This document shows positions 19,356-30,470 of a DNA stretch of 64,000 nucleotides, piece after piece. Within the stretch, counting starts at the first letter, position 1. The number at the start of each line of letters is the position of its first letter. The notes beneath the pieces were generated by a model, which did not search any database, had not been told where the DNA came from, and saw only the letters and a program-made list of their open reading frames with translations. The stretch is taken from NCBI GenBank assembly GCA_036873135.1, contig JAPTYO010000007.1, positions 56,902,383-56,966,382 on the forward strand, read 5' to 3'. Made by a program: the position numbers and the translations under genes. The DNA is from Clarkia xantiana subsp. parviflora. Its lineage: Eukaryota > Streptophyta > Magnoliopsida > Myrtales > Onagraceae.

Positions 19356-22300
19356 TCAAACATGATACTTCTTCAAGTGTTCGCCACTGAAGGAATGCTT
19401 CAACGTCTTGCCATCAAGGTCCTCTAGCTTGTATGCATTTGGGGTTGGCATCCCTACGATCTTGTAAGGTCCCTCCCATTTCGGCGAAAGCTTGTTGATC
19501 CGATCTTGATGAATGAACTCGTTCCTCCGCCAGACAAGTTCTCCAACGAAGAGCTGTCGGGACTTGACACGCCGATTGTAATATCGGGCTGTTGCCAGAC
19601 GCATCCGAGCCTGGACTTCATCAGCCTTCCATCTTTTCTCCTCGAGCAAGTCTAAGTCTAGACGTCTCATTTCCTCGTTCGTCAGAGGCTCGTAATATTT
19701 CGCGCGATGGGACGCCAAACGGAGTTTCTCCTGTTAATTGCTTGGGTGTTGTTCTAACAGCCCACAGCACATTTTCCAGCTCGTCCAGCCAATGGCCTTG
19801 CAAGGCGTAGACTCTCTTCTTCAAGCCATCCATCACGATCTTGTTGGCTGACTCTACTTGGCCATTGGTCTGAGCATGGCGGACTGAAGCGGTTCGATGT
19901 TCGATGTTCAATTCCTCCAGGTACTCTTTCAACTGAGCCCCATAGAACGGAGGGCCATTGTCGCTGACCAACACTCGAGGAACCCCATACCGGGATATGA
20001 TCTGAGTTTGAAGGAACTTGAGGATCTGCTCTCCTGTCGTCTTGGCCAATGCCTTAGCCTCTATCCACTTTGAGAAGTAGTCGATAGCCACGAGTAAATA
20101 CTTGCATTGACCTTTCGCTTGGGGAAGAGGTCCCACCAAATCAATCCCCCATTGCGCGAAGGGCCAAGCACTCCCGATGGGCATCAAGTCCGCGGCGGGA
20201 GCCACGATATTTGGAGCGTACCTCTGGCATGCATCACAGGATTGGACCATTGCCGTCGCTTCCTTGTTCATCGAAGGCCAATAGTAGCCTAAGTTCAATG
20301 CCTTCCTCACGATAGATCGGGCCCCTTCATGACAGGCCGCGACTCCCTCATGTAGTTCTCTCAGGATCCGATTTGTATCAGGCTCCGCCACGCATTTCAA
20401 GAAAGGCTTCACATGCCCCTTCTTGTATAATTGGTTGTCCACCATCGCGTAGTCGTTCGCGATTCGACGCAGCCTGACAGCTGCCACATCATCATCGGGG
20501 AGTGCCCCCGTAGTCAAATATGTGACCATCGGGGTCATCCAGGTGGGTTTCTCTTCTTCCTCCGATCCTGCTTCCACAGCGTATACCTCCGATGGATCGA
20601 TGGTTGAGATAATCACTTTCTCCAGGAAATGCACCTTCCGATTCTCCTCGGGGACCACTCCTAGAGCAAACTTTCTTAAGGCGTCTGCCTCCGCGTTTTC
20701 TTCCCTCAGGATTGCCTCGATATCGAAGCTTTTGAAGCTTCCCTTCAAAGTTTGCACCTCGTGCAAGTACTTCCTCATTGTTGGGCTCTTGGCTTCATAG
20801 TTTCCCTGGACCTGATTCACGATCAAGCTGCCATCGCACTTTACTTTTAAATGATCGACCCCCGTACCCTTGGCAATCTTGAGACTCGTGATGAGAGCCT
20901 CGTACTCCGCTTCATTGTTGGTGGCCTTGAATGTCAAGGCCAAAGCATATCGCAGGGGCTCGCCTCCACCGGGCGGTATCAATACGAATCCTGCCCCCGA
21001 TCCTTCTACACTTGATGAACCATCAGTGTACATCTTCCAAGTGTTCTCCTCATTTGGCTGTTCTGACTGTTCTATTATCGGGGCCTGTTCTGCTGTCGGG
21101 TCCTCCATGGTTGCCCCCTCTGCGGGACTCGTTACTTCCAGATCGGGTGACGTAGACTCAGCTATAAAATCTGCCAATGCCTGGCCCTTAATAGCAGTCC
21201 GCGGAGCAAAATGTATTCGGAACTCCGTAAGCTCGATGGCCCATTTAACCAATCTCCCCGACGCCTCCGGTCTGTTCAAAAAGTGCTTCAAGGGCTGATT
21301 GGTCAACACTGTAACCTCGTGTGCATGGAAGTAAGGTCGGAGCTTTCGAGCGGCAATAATTAACGCAAAGAGATACTTCTCAATGGCGGGGTAGTTCATT
21401 TCTGATTTGGCAAATGCCTTGCTTACATAATAGACAGGCACTTGGTTGCCCTTGACAATCTTAATCAAAACAGAACTAACAGCAACATCAGAAACAGCCA
21501 AATAGAGATAAAGCGGCTCGCCTGGGGCCGGTTTCGCCAACGGCGGGAGGGTACGGAGATGCTGCTTGAGTGCTTGGAATGCCTCCTCGGACTTGTCGGA
21601 CCATTCGAACTTCTTGTGAGCCCTTAGCACATCAAAAAATGGCATGGCTCTGTCACTTGCCTTGGATAAGAATCGGTTCATCGCGGCCAACCGGCCATTC
21701 AACACTTGGACCTCCCGATGATTCTTCGGGGACTGCATCTCTTCGATTGCTCGCAGCTTCTCAGGATTCACCTCGATTCCTCTCTGGCTCACCATGAACC
21801 CTAGGAACTTCCCCGAGTTCACCCCGAAAGCACATTTGTCTGGGTTCAACCGAACCTGATGAAACCTCATCCGCTCGAACGCCGCCGCCAAATTTTGGAC
21901 GTGGTCTCCTGCCTGTCGGGACTTCACGAGCATGTCATCCACGTATGCCTCCATGGTCTTCCCCAACATGTCTCCGAACAACTTGTTTACCATCCGCTGG
22001 TAAGTTGCTCCGGCATTGATCAATCCGAAGGGCATCACGTCGTAGTGGTAGACGTCGCTGTCAGCGTAAAAAGCTGTGTGGGGGGCATCCTCCTTCGCCA
22101 TCTTGATCTGGTTGTATCCGGAATAGGCATCCATGAAGCTCAGCAGCTCATGTCCCGATGTGGCATCTACCAGCTGGTCAATCCTCGGGAGCGGGTAGCA
22201 ATCCTTCGGGCAAGCTTTGTTCAAGTCGCGGAAATCGACACACGTCCGCCACTTCCCGTTACTCTTTCGTACCAGGACTGGGTTAGCGACCCATGTCTGG

Positions 22301-22392
22301 AATCGGAGCTCCTTGATGAATCCAGCATCGAGTAGTCTGCCTACTTCCTGCTGGATCGCGATCCTCTTGTCTGCGCCCATCGGATGCCTCCT
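19356..22392 (-). pseudogene. pol: Gypsy RT-RNase H-integrase of G2, one 47-bp deletion
   Basis: From Met at 22380, residue 1: RT with FMDAYSGYNQI (82-92) and catalytic YVDDMLV (146-152), then RNase H beginning near residue 450 (MYTDGSSSVEG). Integrase zinc-binding HEGVAACHEG ... CDACQRYA is near 660-705. The catalytic core has GIDLVGPLPQ, then VSDNGPPF, then the Glu region near HAQTNGQVESANK. The frame breaks near 19711-19715 because 47 bp present in G4 are missing, joined at GGC; the C-terminal part (RYYNRRVKSRQLFVGELVW ... LKKYHV) continues in another frame to 19356. The enzyme would lose the integrase tail, otherwise near full length. Confidence 0.93.
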
Positions 22393-24779
22393 CTACGCGA
22401 TAGGCTTGATCGCGGGGTCAATCTTCAGCTCGTGCACAATCACGTCGGGACTGATTCCTGGCATATCACTCGGGGACCAGGCAAACAACTCCTTGAACTC
22501 CTTCAGAAGCTCGATCAGCTCTTGGGCTCTTTCTTCCGACAAAGCAGACCCGATCTTCACCTTCCTCCGAGGTCCATCAATTTCGACCTCCTTCAGATCC
22601 TCCATGGGGGCGGGACGCCCAAACTCTTCTCGGGGATCAGCATTGGTCTGTAAGATAGCCATGGCTTCCCTTCTTCTGCGTCGAGTGGTGTTAACATAAC
22701 ACTTTCGTGATGCCACCTGGTCGCCCTTAACCTCTCCAACACCGTGGTCAGTCGGGAACTTCATCTTCTGGTGGACAGTTGAAGCAACTGCCATGAGAGG
22801 GTTGATGGTGGTCCTCCCGATAATGGCGTTATACGTTCCCGCCGATTCTACCACGACGAAATCCACGTTCCGCCGTTCCATCTTCCAGCCACTACCAAAC
22901 TCTACTGGTAAGGTAATCATCCCCACCGGATAGGAGGTCGATCCGGAGAAGCCTACCATCGGGAAATTCACCTGCGTTAGGTCCTTCTTCGTCTTACCCA
23001 TGGCCTCCAGGGCATCCATGAAAAAAATGTCAGAGGAACTCCCTCCGTCTATCAGGATCCGCTTCATCTCGAATCCGTCTACGTCCAAGGTCACGACCAA
23101 GGCGTCATCGTGGGGGCTCTCCACGCCTATCAGATCCTCCGCCGAGAAGGAAATCACCATTTCCTCCTTTAGAGTCCACGACGGGGACCTCTTGCCTAGC
23201 ACCACAGCAGCGGAGATGCGTGAAGCATAATTCTCCCGAGAAGCGGTGGTGTCACCTCCCGCTGCTATTCCTCCATGGATGACGTTAATGGTTCCCTGTC
23301 TCTCCTTACGGGTACCGGAACCAGAGGGCTCCGACTCGACTTTCTTCTTCTTCGGGGATCGATCACGGGACTTGGAACGGGACCGCGACCGACTTTTGGA
23401 ACGGGATCGGCACCTTCCCCTTCCGACGAACTCTTTAAGCTTCCCCTTCTGGATCAGCTTCTCTATCTCCTTCTTCAGCTCCCGATAGTTATCCGTGTCG
23501 TGACCATTGGCTCGATGGTACCGACAATAACGATCCGGGCGGCCTCCCAAGAACTCTCCTTCCTTCCTCGGGGGGTATCGGGCGAGACCTTGTCGATCCA
23601 TCACAGCTAGCACGGAGGTCATTGAGATGTTAATGGGAACACTACGACCTTCGCGGTTGTCCTTCTTCGGAGGACGTCTATCTTCCCTTCTCTCGGGGCG
23701 ACCACGGTTCCTACTTCCTTCCGACCCGTCGTTCCCCTTGCGATCATCCGACAGCTTGGACGATGGCTTTCCTCTTCCCGACTTTGGAGGATCAAGCTCT
23801 CCGGCGGCAATCTTCGACTCCTGGACGTCGATTTGCTGTTTCACCCTTGCTTGTAGGGCCTCCATACTCCACACAGCCTTCGCGGCCACACTGTGCATTA
23901 GATCGGACCCATATGGAGCAGATAGGTTCCGAAGGAAAGTGCGGATGGTTTCTCCCTCCGATATCTCTTCATCGATCTCCGCGGCACTGGCAGTGAATTG
24001 TTGGTAGTAATATGCCAAAGATTCGTCGGGTCTCTGCACCACCTGGGTCACGGACCTTACACTCTTCAGAAGATGCCTCCGACCTTGATATTGCTTGATA
24101 AACCGATCGTGCATGTCCGCCCAGCACGTAATGCATCCTGGCGGGAGGCTGAAAAACCAAGTCATGGCCCTTTCTCCCAGGGTGATCGGGAACAGCGAAA
24201 TGGCCCTTTCTCCCAGAGTGATCGGGAACAGGACCATTCAGAGGAATGGTCCTGTTTTGCACTGGTCCCGGGCCGTCGACCACAAATTTCTCCAAGTGCA
24301 CGGGTTCCTTACCCCTGTTCCTGGGCGGAACCTCCTGAACCTCCTGTTCTTCTGGGACCACCCTCGGGGGGGGGGGGGGGTGGAGGTAACTCTTCTCGCG
24401 GAGGCAACTCCTCCGCCCTCCTGGCAGCCTCTCTCTTGTCCAACAAGGCTTCCATGGCAGCCAAGAACATGGGCATAGCATCGGCTACTACCTTGGCCAG
24501 CTTCGAATTTGAAGACGATCCTTCCTCCCTTCGCGGGATTTCTTCTCCTCTACGCCCCACCGGGTTCGGGGGAGCCTCGTCCTCCTCCCTTCGCGGGATA
24601 TCTTGCCTGTTCAGTGCCGTGTCTCGGAATGAGGCCTCCTCATCACCATGCCCCCCTGTCTGGGAAACAGCAGGGTATTCACCTTGTTCAGCAACACGTT
24701 CCGGCAACGGGGAATTCACAGTTCCTGCGGGATGAGAACTGCCAGCCTGAACCTGCTTCTTCTTGCCACCACCGGCCAT
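22393..24779 (-). pseudogene. gag-pro: Gag-protease of G2, with frameshifts and one nonsense codon
   Basis: Start MAGGGKKKQVQAG at 24779. A run of 15 G (24366-24380; C on the coding strand) shifts the frame within a proline stretch. Next, about 270 bp present in G4 are missing, replaced by a tandem copy of a roughly 35-bp unit (24172-24232; FPITLGERA twice). From 24237 the frame is open: capsid-like TWFFSLPPGCITCW, zinc knuckle CRYHRANGHDTDNY whose last Cys is Tyr (Cys in G4), an Arg/Ser-rich stretch, then protease with LIDGGSSSDIFFMD. The frame ends at TAG 22393-22395; the pol frame follows in the same frame, so only this codon separates them. Confidence 0.9.
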
Positions 24780-24817
24780 TGATCTGGTAGAAACTATCTT
24801 GATTTTTTGTTAGTTCC

Positions 24818-24832
24818 CACAGACGGCGCCAA
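24818..24832 (-). promoter_or_regulatory. Primer-binding site of G2
   Basis: Directly inside the 5' LTR the minus strand reads TTGGCGCCGTCTGTG. The first TGGCGCCGT matches the 3' end of tRNA-Asp; the rest does not, so the tRNA is uncertain. The same site is at 53034-53048 in G4. Confidence 0.8.
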
Positions 24833-25573
24833 TGTTGGATCACGGGCGAAGCTCCGTTACGTCCTTGGTGATGACCTGGGTGATGACCCAGAATCCCTCT
24901 CCGATGCTTAAATGAGTATATGATCAATGGGGTGACAGCAGTAATCTAAGTGCGTATTAGATGATTAGGGTTTTCTGAGGTAACTTCTTCCTTTATATAG
25001 GAGGGGAAGTTACACAGTTACCTGTGGCCGTGATTGGCCGTTTTGCCCATGATTCCGTGTATCTCGCCACGATTCCGTATATATCGTTAGGGATTCCGTA
25101 GATTTCGCCCCACGCTCCGCGTATCTTACCCATACTCCGCGTATCTCGGGCACGCCCTGCGTATCTCGGGGGACTTATCTATATCTTTAACTGTCTCCCA
25201 CTACTCTATCTAGTAGGCGGGTTTCTCAGTCTTTATCCTCTGATCACAAGTCTCGACTCCTGTCGGGGACTCCAGAGTTATCTCATTCTAGGTCACCATC
25301 CAGGACCCTTTGTCTCAAAAGACAGGTCCAGCCTCTGCGGGGCTTTTATCATCGGGGCCTTTACTAAGGCATATCGGGGCCTTTACTAAGGCATATCGGG
25401 GCTTACTCGGAGGCTTCTTGTCGGGAGCATTCAGCTAATATATCGGGACCGCTAAAGTCGGGACCCTTCGTACTGGGCTTTTTTGGGCCTTCCCGGCCTT
25501 TCACGAGGCCCACTGGACCTACTCGCCGTCCATTGGCTGTTAACGGGTCTAACGATCACATCGGAAACCATCA
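24833..25573 (-). repeat. G2 5' LTR (741 bp)
   Basis: Matches 16506-17286 except for about 14 substitutions, a 3-bp insertion and one deletion of about 40 bp near its left edge. On the minus strand a TATA box (CTATATAAAG) is at 24991-25000. Confidence 0.95.
24991..25000 (-). promoter_or_regulatory. Probable LTR TATA box (G2)
   Basis: The plus strand reads CTTTATATAG, giving CTATATAAAG in the direction of the element. The same box lies at 53249-53258 in the G4 5' LTR. Confidence 0.65.
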
Positions 25574-25578
25574 GGGGG

Positions 25579-25718
25579 TATTCCTCACCATTGGCACCAT
25601 TTCTTTTGGGAGTAGGATCTTCCTCATTTACTTGCTTAGAAGTCGTGAGATCTGTTTGAGATTTTTACATCTCTTCTACCACAGTTGTCACCTTCTTTTA
25701 GTTTTTATTGGGGGCCAT
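25579..25718 (-). pseudogene. gag: Family-A gag start (A4), cut off by G2
   Basis: ATG at 25718 reads MAPNKN-like, as in A2 (27023) and A3 (31317). It is the 5' end of the gag whose remainder lies at 15069-16505; G2 interrupts it at 25574. Confidence 0.85.
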
Positions 25719-25753
25719 GACTTTTTGATCGACTTCCCATAGACGGCGCCTAA

Positions 25754-26183
25754 TGTTGGGATCAAGTTGACTTGGCCTGCAGCTCCTGGTAGTGGATTTT
25801 TAGGTTTCACCTTTGATTAACTCTTTTAGGTGTCTATCTCGAGATCACCAGGTGCTTAGTTTCCTTTTGAGTATTTGGTAGGCGGTGAGAGAAGATGAGA
25901 GAATACTGTAAGGGGGTGGAGATTTTCCCCTGATTCCACTGCGAAGCTTATGTCAGTAATGGAACATGAGAGAATACTGTAAAAAATTATATGAGAGAAT
26001 GTACCGACTTTAAAAGGCGGCTACCCTCTTGGGAGGGTTTCTGTCTGGAGTCGGTAGAAGCAGGTGACAAGCAGGTCGCCACCTCACCGTTCCTTAAGAG
26101 GGGACAAGCAGGTCGCCACCTCACCATTCCTTAAAAGGAAGGTTTCTTCCTGGCGGCTAGAGCAGGTCGCCACCTGTCCCTTC
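25754..26183 (-). repeat. Family-A LTR (A4 5' LTR, truncated)
   Basis: Begins TGTTGGGATCAAG after AGACGGCGCCTAA (primer-site complement) and stops at 26183, where the A2 LTR starts exactly at its terminal TGTTGGG. A2 therefore inserted into, or recombined with, this LTR. Confidence 0.9.
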
Positions 26184-26987
26184 TGTTGGGCTACGATTAT
26201 TGGGGATGACCTAACGGGAAGTCAAGAACGTCTGAGTCAAGATTCCTAAAGATAGGTCGACGATTAATCACGCTCAGAACGAAAAGACAAAGAAAAATGG
26301 TCAAAACCGATATAAAATAATGTCGACGACTAAGGCAAACGCCTGAAAAAAGATGACAAGTCTACTCAAAGACTGTACCTCTTAAGGTATGAGTCGAATC
26401 GGAACCCAAGTACTATCACGAAAACCTTTCCTCTTACGGAATGGAGAGGTGGCAACCAACTTGTCACCTGCTTATACATAACCTTTGAAGAAACCCTTCC
26501 TCCTAAGGAAATGACAGCTGGCGACCTACTTCAGCCGCCATGAAGAAACCATTAAGGAACGGTGAGCTGGCGACCTACTTGTCACCTGCTTCAGTCGCCA
26601 CAAGAAAACCTTCCTCTTAAGGAACAATGAGGTGGTGACTTACTAGTCACCTGCTTCTACCGACTCCGGACAAAAACCCTCCCAAGAGGGTAGCCGCCAC
26701 TAAAAGGTTATACAATCTCTCTCTATTAATAGGTGAGCACTTTCATTATTTTATATTCTAATCACATACTTCTTAAAGTATTCTCTCATATTCCATTACT
26801 GACTTAAGCTTCATAGTGGAATCAGGGGGCAAATCCCCACCCCATTTTCAGGTTCTCGCCCATCAAATACTCAAAAGGAAACTAAGTACCTGGCGAGGTC
26901 GACATAGATACCTAGAAGAGTTAATTGAAGGCGAGACCTCGAAGTCCACAACTAGGATTCGCGGGCCACGTCAACTTGATCCCAAAA
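26184..26987 (+). repeat. Family-A LTR (A2 5' LTR, 804 bp)
   Basis: TGTTGGGCTACG ... GATCCCAAAA. Longer than the A1 LTR (722 bp) because of extra copies of the U3 repeat unit (AAGGAA...GGTGAGGTGGCGACC) near 26390-26660. The TATA region is weakened (CTATTAATAG near 26723). Confidence 0.92.
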
Positions 26988-27022
26988 TTTGGCGTCGTAT
27001 GTGGGAAGGCTATCAAAAAGTC

Positions 27023-28840
27023 ATGGCCCCCAACAAGAACTCAAGAAAGGTAAGAGTCGTGGTGGATGAGATGGCGAAATCTCAAACAAATCCTACCACC
27101 TCTAAGCAAGTAAACGAGGAGGATCTTCCTCCCCAAAAAAATGGTGCCAATAGTGAGGAATAACCCCTCACTTTGAGCCACCACCATGCCAAGAAGAAGT
27201 GAGAGCAGTCCCCCAGCTGTCCCACAACAAGTGATGACAGCATTCATAGCCTTCTAGAATCAGGCTCAGGCGGGAACTAGGGGTGAAAACGGACCGGTCG
27301 GTCCGGATTTTCACTACATTAGGTCGTGGACCGATATTTTCGGTTTGGATTTTTTTAAATAAAAAAACTAACCCAAATACCGTATAACAAAAAATAAACC
27401 ATCCAAAATTTATACGGCTTTTCGGTTTTAAACCGAAAATCCGAAAAAGATCTTTTATTCAAACACACTTAATAATTATGCAGATTAATCTTTAACAAAA
27501 TAATAACAAAAGTCTAAAAAATTATTGAAAAGATTCAGAATTGTGTATCTAATTTTTGGAAAACCTGTCGGTAAATAAAGACGCTTGCTTTGGTATCTTC
27601 CATAGTGATCCAAAATACAACCTATATTGGACAGTCAGGACAATTTCAAAAAAAAAGGAAGTCGAGTCTCTTCGATTCTAGATAGAGTGTGGACAGAGGA
27701 GTAATTAAGTGTGAAGACTTAATTGCCAGTCTTAACAAGCTTCGTTATCTTAAAAAAAAGTTAGTATTAAATACTAGGTATTAATTAATAGTATTAAATA
27801 ATAGGTATTTATTATTAATTAATAGGTAATATATTAATTTATTTCGGTCTATTCGGTCTCCATGGTTTTTTTTAGTATAAGGATCGAAACAAACCGAAAA
27901 TCCGAACAAAACTATTAAAAACCGTCCATATACAAACCATATATTGACGGTTTAGTTTTTTTCGGTCTGGACCGGTTCGGATTTGACCGGTTTTTCGGTT
28001 TCACCGGATTTTAGTTGCATCCCTAGCGGGAACTGTCCCAAACACTAAGGAGCCGGCTCATGAGGTCTCCTAAAACGATTAGGTGGCCTCCAGCGTGAAG
28101 TCCATTGAGACAAACCTTTCAGGAAATAAGGAAGCTCCAAAAGCCCCCATGGTCGACGCCCCTGCCAAAGAACTTGTCTTATTCACAATAGGACGGGTGG
28201 AGGAGCTGTTAGAAAAGAAAAGGAGAGGGGCAAGCGACGTGCTGATAGTTCGCGACCACTCCTCTCACCCCTTTTCCAGGAGGCTCCCAGAAACTCGAGT
28301 TCCCCCATAAGTCTTTGCGAGGAATATCGACGACTACACTAGAGAATGATATCCTGTTAGCCACATCAATGCCCATATCTCTTCCCTGTTAGGAAGAGGT
28401 GTGACGCCGGATAATTACGCATCTCTCTTCCCAACTACTCTCAAAGAAGAGGTCTCTACCTTGTTTTATGGCCTTCCCGACAACTCGATAGATGGGAAGA
28501 GCTGAAGGCCAAGATCATAGAGGGGAATATAGGCCAAAGACAACGCCTCAAGAGTAGGACTTTCTAGATAAAATTGAGAAGGGTCCCGCCAAAACCTTGG
28601 CCAATTATTATACTAGATACCACAAAATAATCTAGTTAAAGGATGACCCTTAAACTTAGGCATGTGAGGGCAAGAGGAACAGATTGATCGGCAACCCCCT
28701 TACCTTTTAAATCGATACCTTCAAGGAGAAAATGTGGATTTAAAAATCACTTCAGAAAAAGAAGAGTAAAGTATATAAAGAATCCTCATACCTCCAGTAG
28801 CGGGTGAGGAGCTTAAAGGAATGTCGGGGGCAGCAGAGGC
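27023..28840 (+). pseudogene. gag: Family-A gag (A2), with stops and hAT-type insertion
   Basis: MAPNKNSRKV start, then stops. After the insertion (27278-28025) the frame resumes with KEAPKAPMVDAPAKELV and VLIVRDHSSHPFSRRLPETR (28083-28310). Further capsid-like fragments (GRGVTPDNYASLFPTTLKEE) lie near 28390-28450. I do not see the zinc knuckle, so the 3' end of gag and all of pol are lost before the aORF. Confidence 0.85.
27278..28025. mobile_element. hAT-type non-autonomous element, 748 bp
   Basis: Flanked by 8-bp duplications GCGGGAAC (27270-27277 and 28026-28033). The ends are TAGGGGTGAAAAC and TTGCATCCCTA, short imperfect inverted repeats (TAGGGGTG against TAGGGATG). 8-bp duplications and TAGGG-type ends are the mark of the hAT superfamily. 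Subterminal CCGGT/ACCGG words are frequent and the middle is AT-rich. No transposase ORF. Without it the flanks match A3 gag (31565-31590). Confidence 0.92.
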
Positions 28841-28849
28841 GCCACCCTC

Positions 28850-30078
28850 GTGAAACTTCGATATAGAGGTGGCAATTGTCACATTAGCTCTCTTTGGAGC
28901 CTAAGCACTATTCTTTTTGGAAGAATTGTCGCGATTGGCTACCATTTTTATCCTCATCTTAGGCATCTTCTCAGAGACTGGGAAATCCTCAGTGACAACC
29001 TCAGTGGGAGTCTCCAAAGGCGACTTAGGAGCCATGGTGGCAGCATTATCATCGGTCGTCGGAGAATCTTGAGGCAAAGGAACTCCAGTCGTCGCCTGGT
29101 TACGAGCATTAAAAAGCTTCATAAATAGACCTACAATAAGGAAAAGACAGTTTAAAATATGCGTATAAAGAATGGAAGGTTACCAAGCTGATAGGAATCT
29201 CCTCCAGGCGAGTACGTATGCCAGCTTGAATAAGGGCATCTTCTGTGGTATCGTTGACAAAATGACAAGGATTGAAACTTCCCAGGGTAACTACAACGTG
29301 AACTTTGCCGATAGTAGCAAATTCTTCTAGCGTTAAACCTTCCAACGATGGTGGAAGATCAGACCCAATGGAAGGAGTGAGAGGCCAAGTGACGCCTACC
29401 CTGCAGAAGAAATATTAGTGCTTCCAATTGGCGTTAGGGATTTCAATCCCACCCCCATAGATCTGGCCGAATCCCAAGAAAAATGATCATCCTTTGAGGG
29501 CCATCGAGATTTGAAGGCATAAACCAATTGCTTATTACCCATCAAACGATAAAAGCATCTAAAAACATGAATACTATAATCCCAGCCGTAGACGTCGCAC
29601 AGGCAGCGAAAGCCCACCCAATAACAGATGGAGGTTACAGAGAAATGGCATGGATGAATTCCATAATTCTCACAGACTTCTGACAACTCGGGGAAAACGG
29701 GGAATCGGAGCCCTATCTCGATTTATCCTGCAAAAATGGCAACCTCTCCCGCCTGAGCGAAATGAGGCTCATGAGGAGCGCCACCATATCGAGGCCTCTC
29801 TTCATCACTAAGATTGGCCAGAGTCACCACTTCCATAAAAGTGGTTCTAGACAGCTTATTTACTTTGGGCTATTCTAGAGGAGAAGGAAGAAAACCAGAG
29901 GACCTACCTGGGGGATCTGAGACACCATGGGAGTTCGAGAAAGAGATCGAAGAAAGGACGCCTCTCGACTAGGATCTGAAGGACCAAGGGTGGCAACTCC
30001 TACTAAAATTCTCTCTTCCGGAGAACAAGTGTGTGGCGAATTAGGGGTTATAAAGAACACACTATACTGATTCGCCAT
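28850..30078 (-). pseudogene. Antisense aORF of family A (A2 copy), retaining the central domain
   Basis: ATG at 30078 (MANQYSVFF), then LSRTPMVSQIPQ followed by a GTAGGTCC donor-like site near 29905. Further on (29396-29686): CENYGIHPCHFSVTSICYWV ... YSIHVFRCFYRLMG, a pattern like the putative gypsy-type transposon domain (Pfam Transposase_28, from memory). The last part (28901-29122) is low in complexity. Frameshifts separate the parts. It lies between gag remains and the 3' LTR, antisense. Biochemical function unknown. Confidence 0.7.
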
Positions 30079-30470
30079 AGTGAATAAAAGAAAGAGTAAG
30101 AAGTAATAATCTAAAGAGAACTCACAGTATTTATACTAGAGATCCGCCGACAGGGATATCTTCCCAAGGAAGCTCCCCTAGGTCTATCTCTATTGGTGCA
30201 ATTACTGCAGAACTTACCGTAATGAAATAAGTGTTGTAAAACTCATAGTGGACCTTTGAGCTCCCTCAAATCACCCTCCCAACAGTCAAAAAGTGAAAAG
30301 AACGAATCAATTCCTCGACTAAGGGGTCCAAATCTCGACTTAAGAAGTTACAAAAAGCTCGATATTACGACTCGACAACATGCAAACCCAGTCATGAAAC
30401 ATTATAAACCTTGCTCGACTTAAGACCTCTTCTTCATAATGAAGCCGACAACTCAAGTCTCGGGGGCAAG
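30079..30470. other. Region between A2 aORF and 3' LTR
   Basis: No gene seen. Contains the presumed aORF leader and, at its right end, a polypurine-like GTCTCGGGGGCAAG (30457-30470) directly before the LTR. Confidence 0.6.

Larger units (their letters stand above)
16506..25573 (-). mobile_element. Family-B Ty3/gypsy (Tat/Retand-like) element G2, 9068 bp
   Basis: Minus-strand element with 5' LTR 24833-25573, TGGCGCC-type primer site, gag-protease (22393-24779), RT-RNase H-integrase (19356-22392), tandem-repeat 3' region, a shortened antisense aORF (17855-18262) and 3' LTR 16506-17286. Flanked by GGGGG. By hand count the LTRs differ at about 14 positions outside one deletion of about 40 bp in the 5' LTR, so roughly 98 percent identical: a fairly recent insertion. 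Tat/Retand placement is inferred from the antisense ORF downstream of pol and the Gag/Pol motifs. Confidence 0.95.
12646..26183 (-). mobile_element. Family-A gypsy element A4 (gag plus aORF, no pol), split by G2
   Basis: On the minus strand: 5' LTR remnant 25754-26183, primer-site-like AGGCGCCGTCTATGGG, gag start at 25718, gag interrupted by G2 (16506-25573), gag to about 15070, then directly the antisense aORF (13724-15068) and the 3' LTR 12646-13306. No RT, RNase H or integrase lies between gag and aORF. The 5' LTR is cut by A2 at 26184. Confidence 0.88.

Noticed and set aside
20522..22699. Plus-strand ORFs of 90-160 codons opposite G2 pol, and similar ones at 48482-50614
   Set aside because: They lie exactly opposite conserved pol codons, are present in both copies for that reason, and match no known family.
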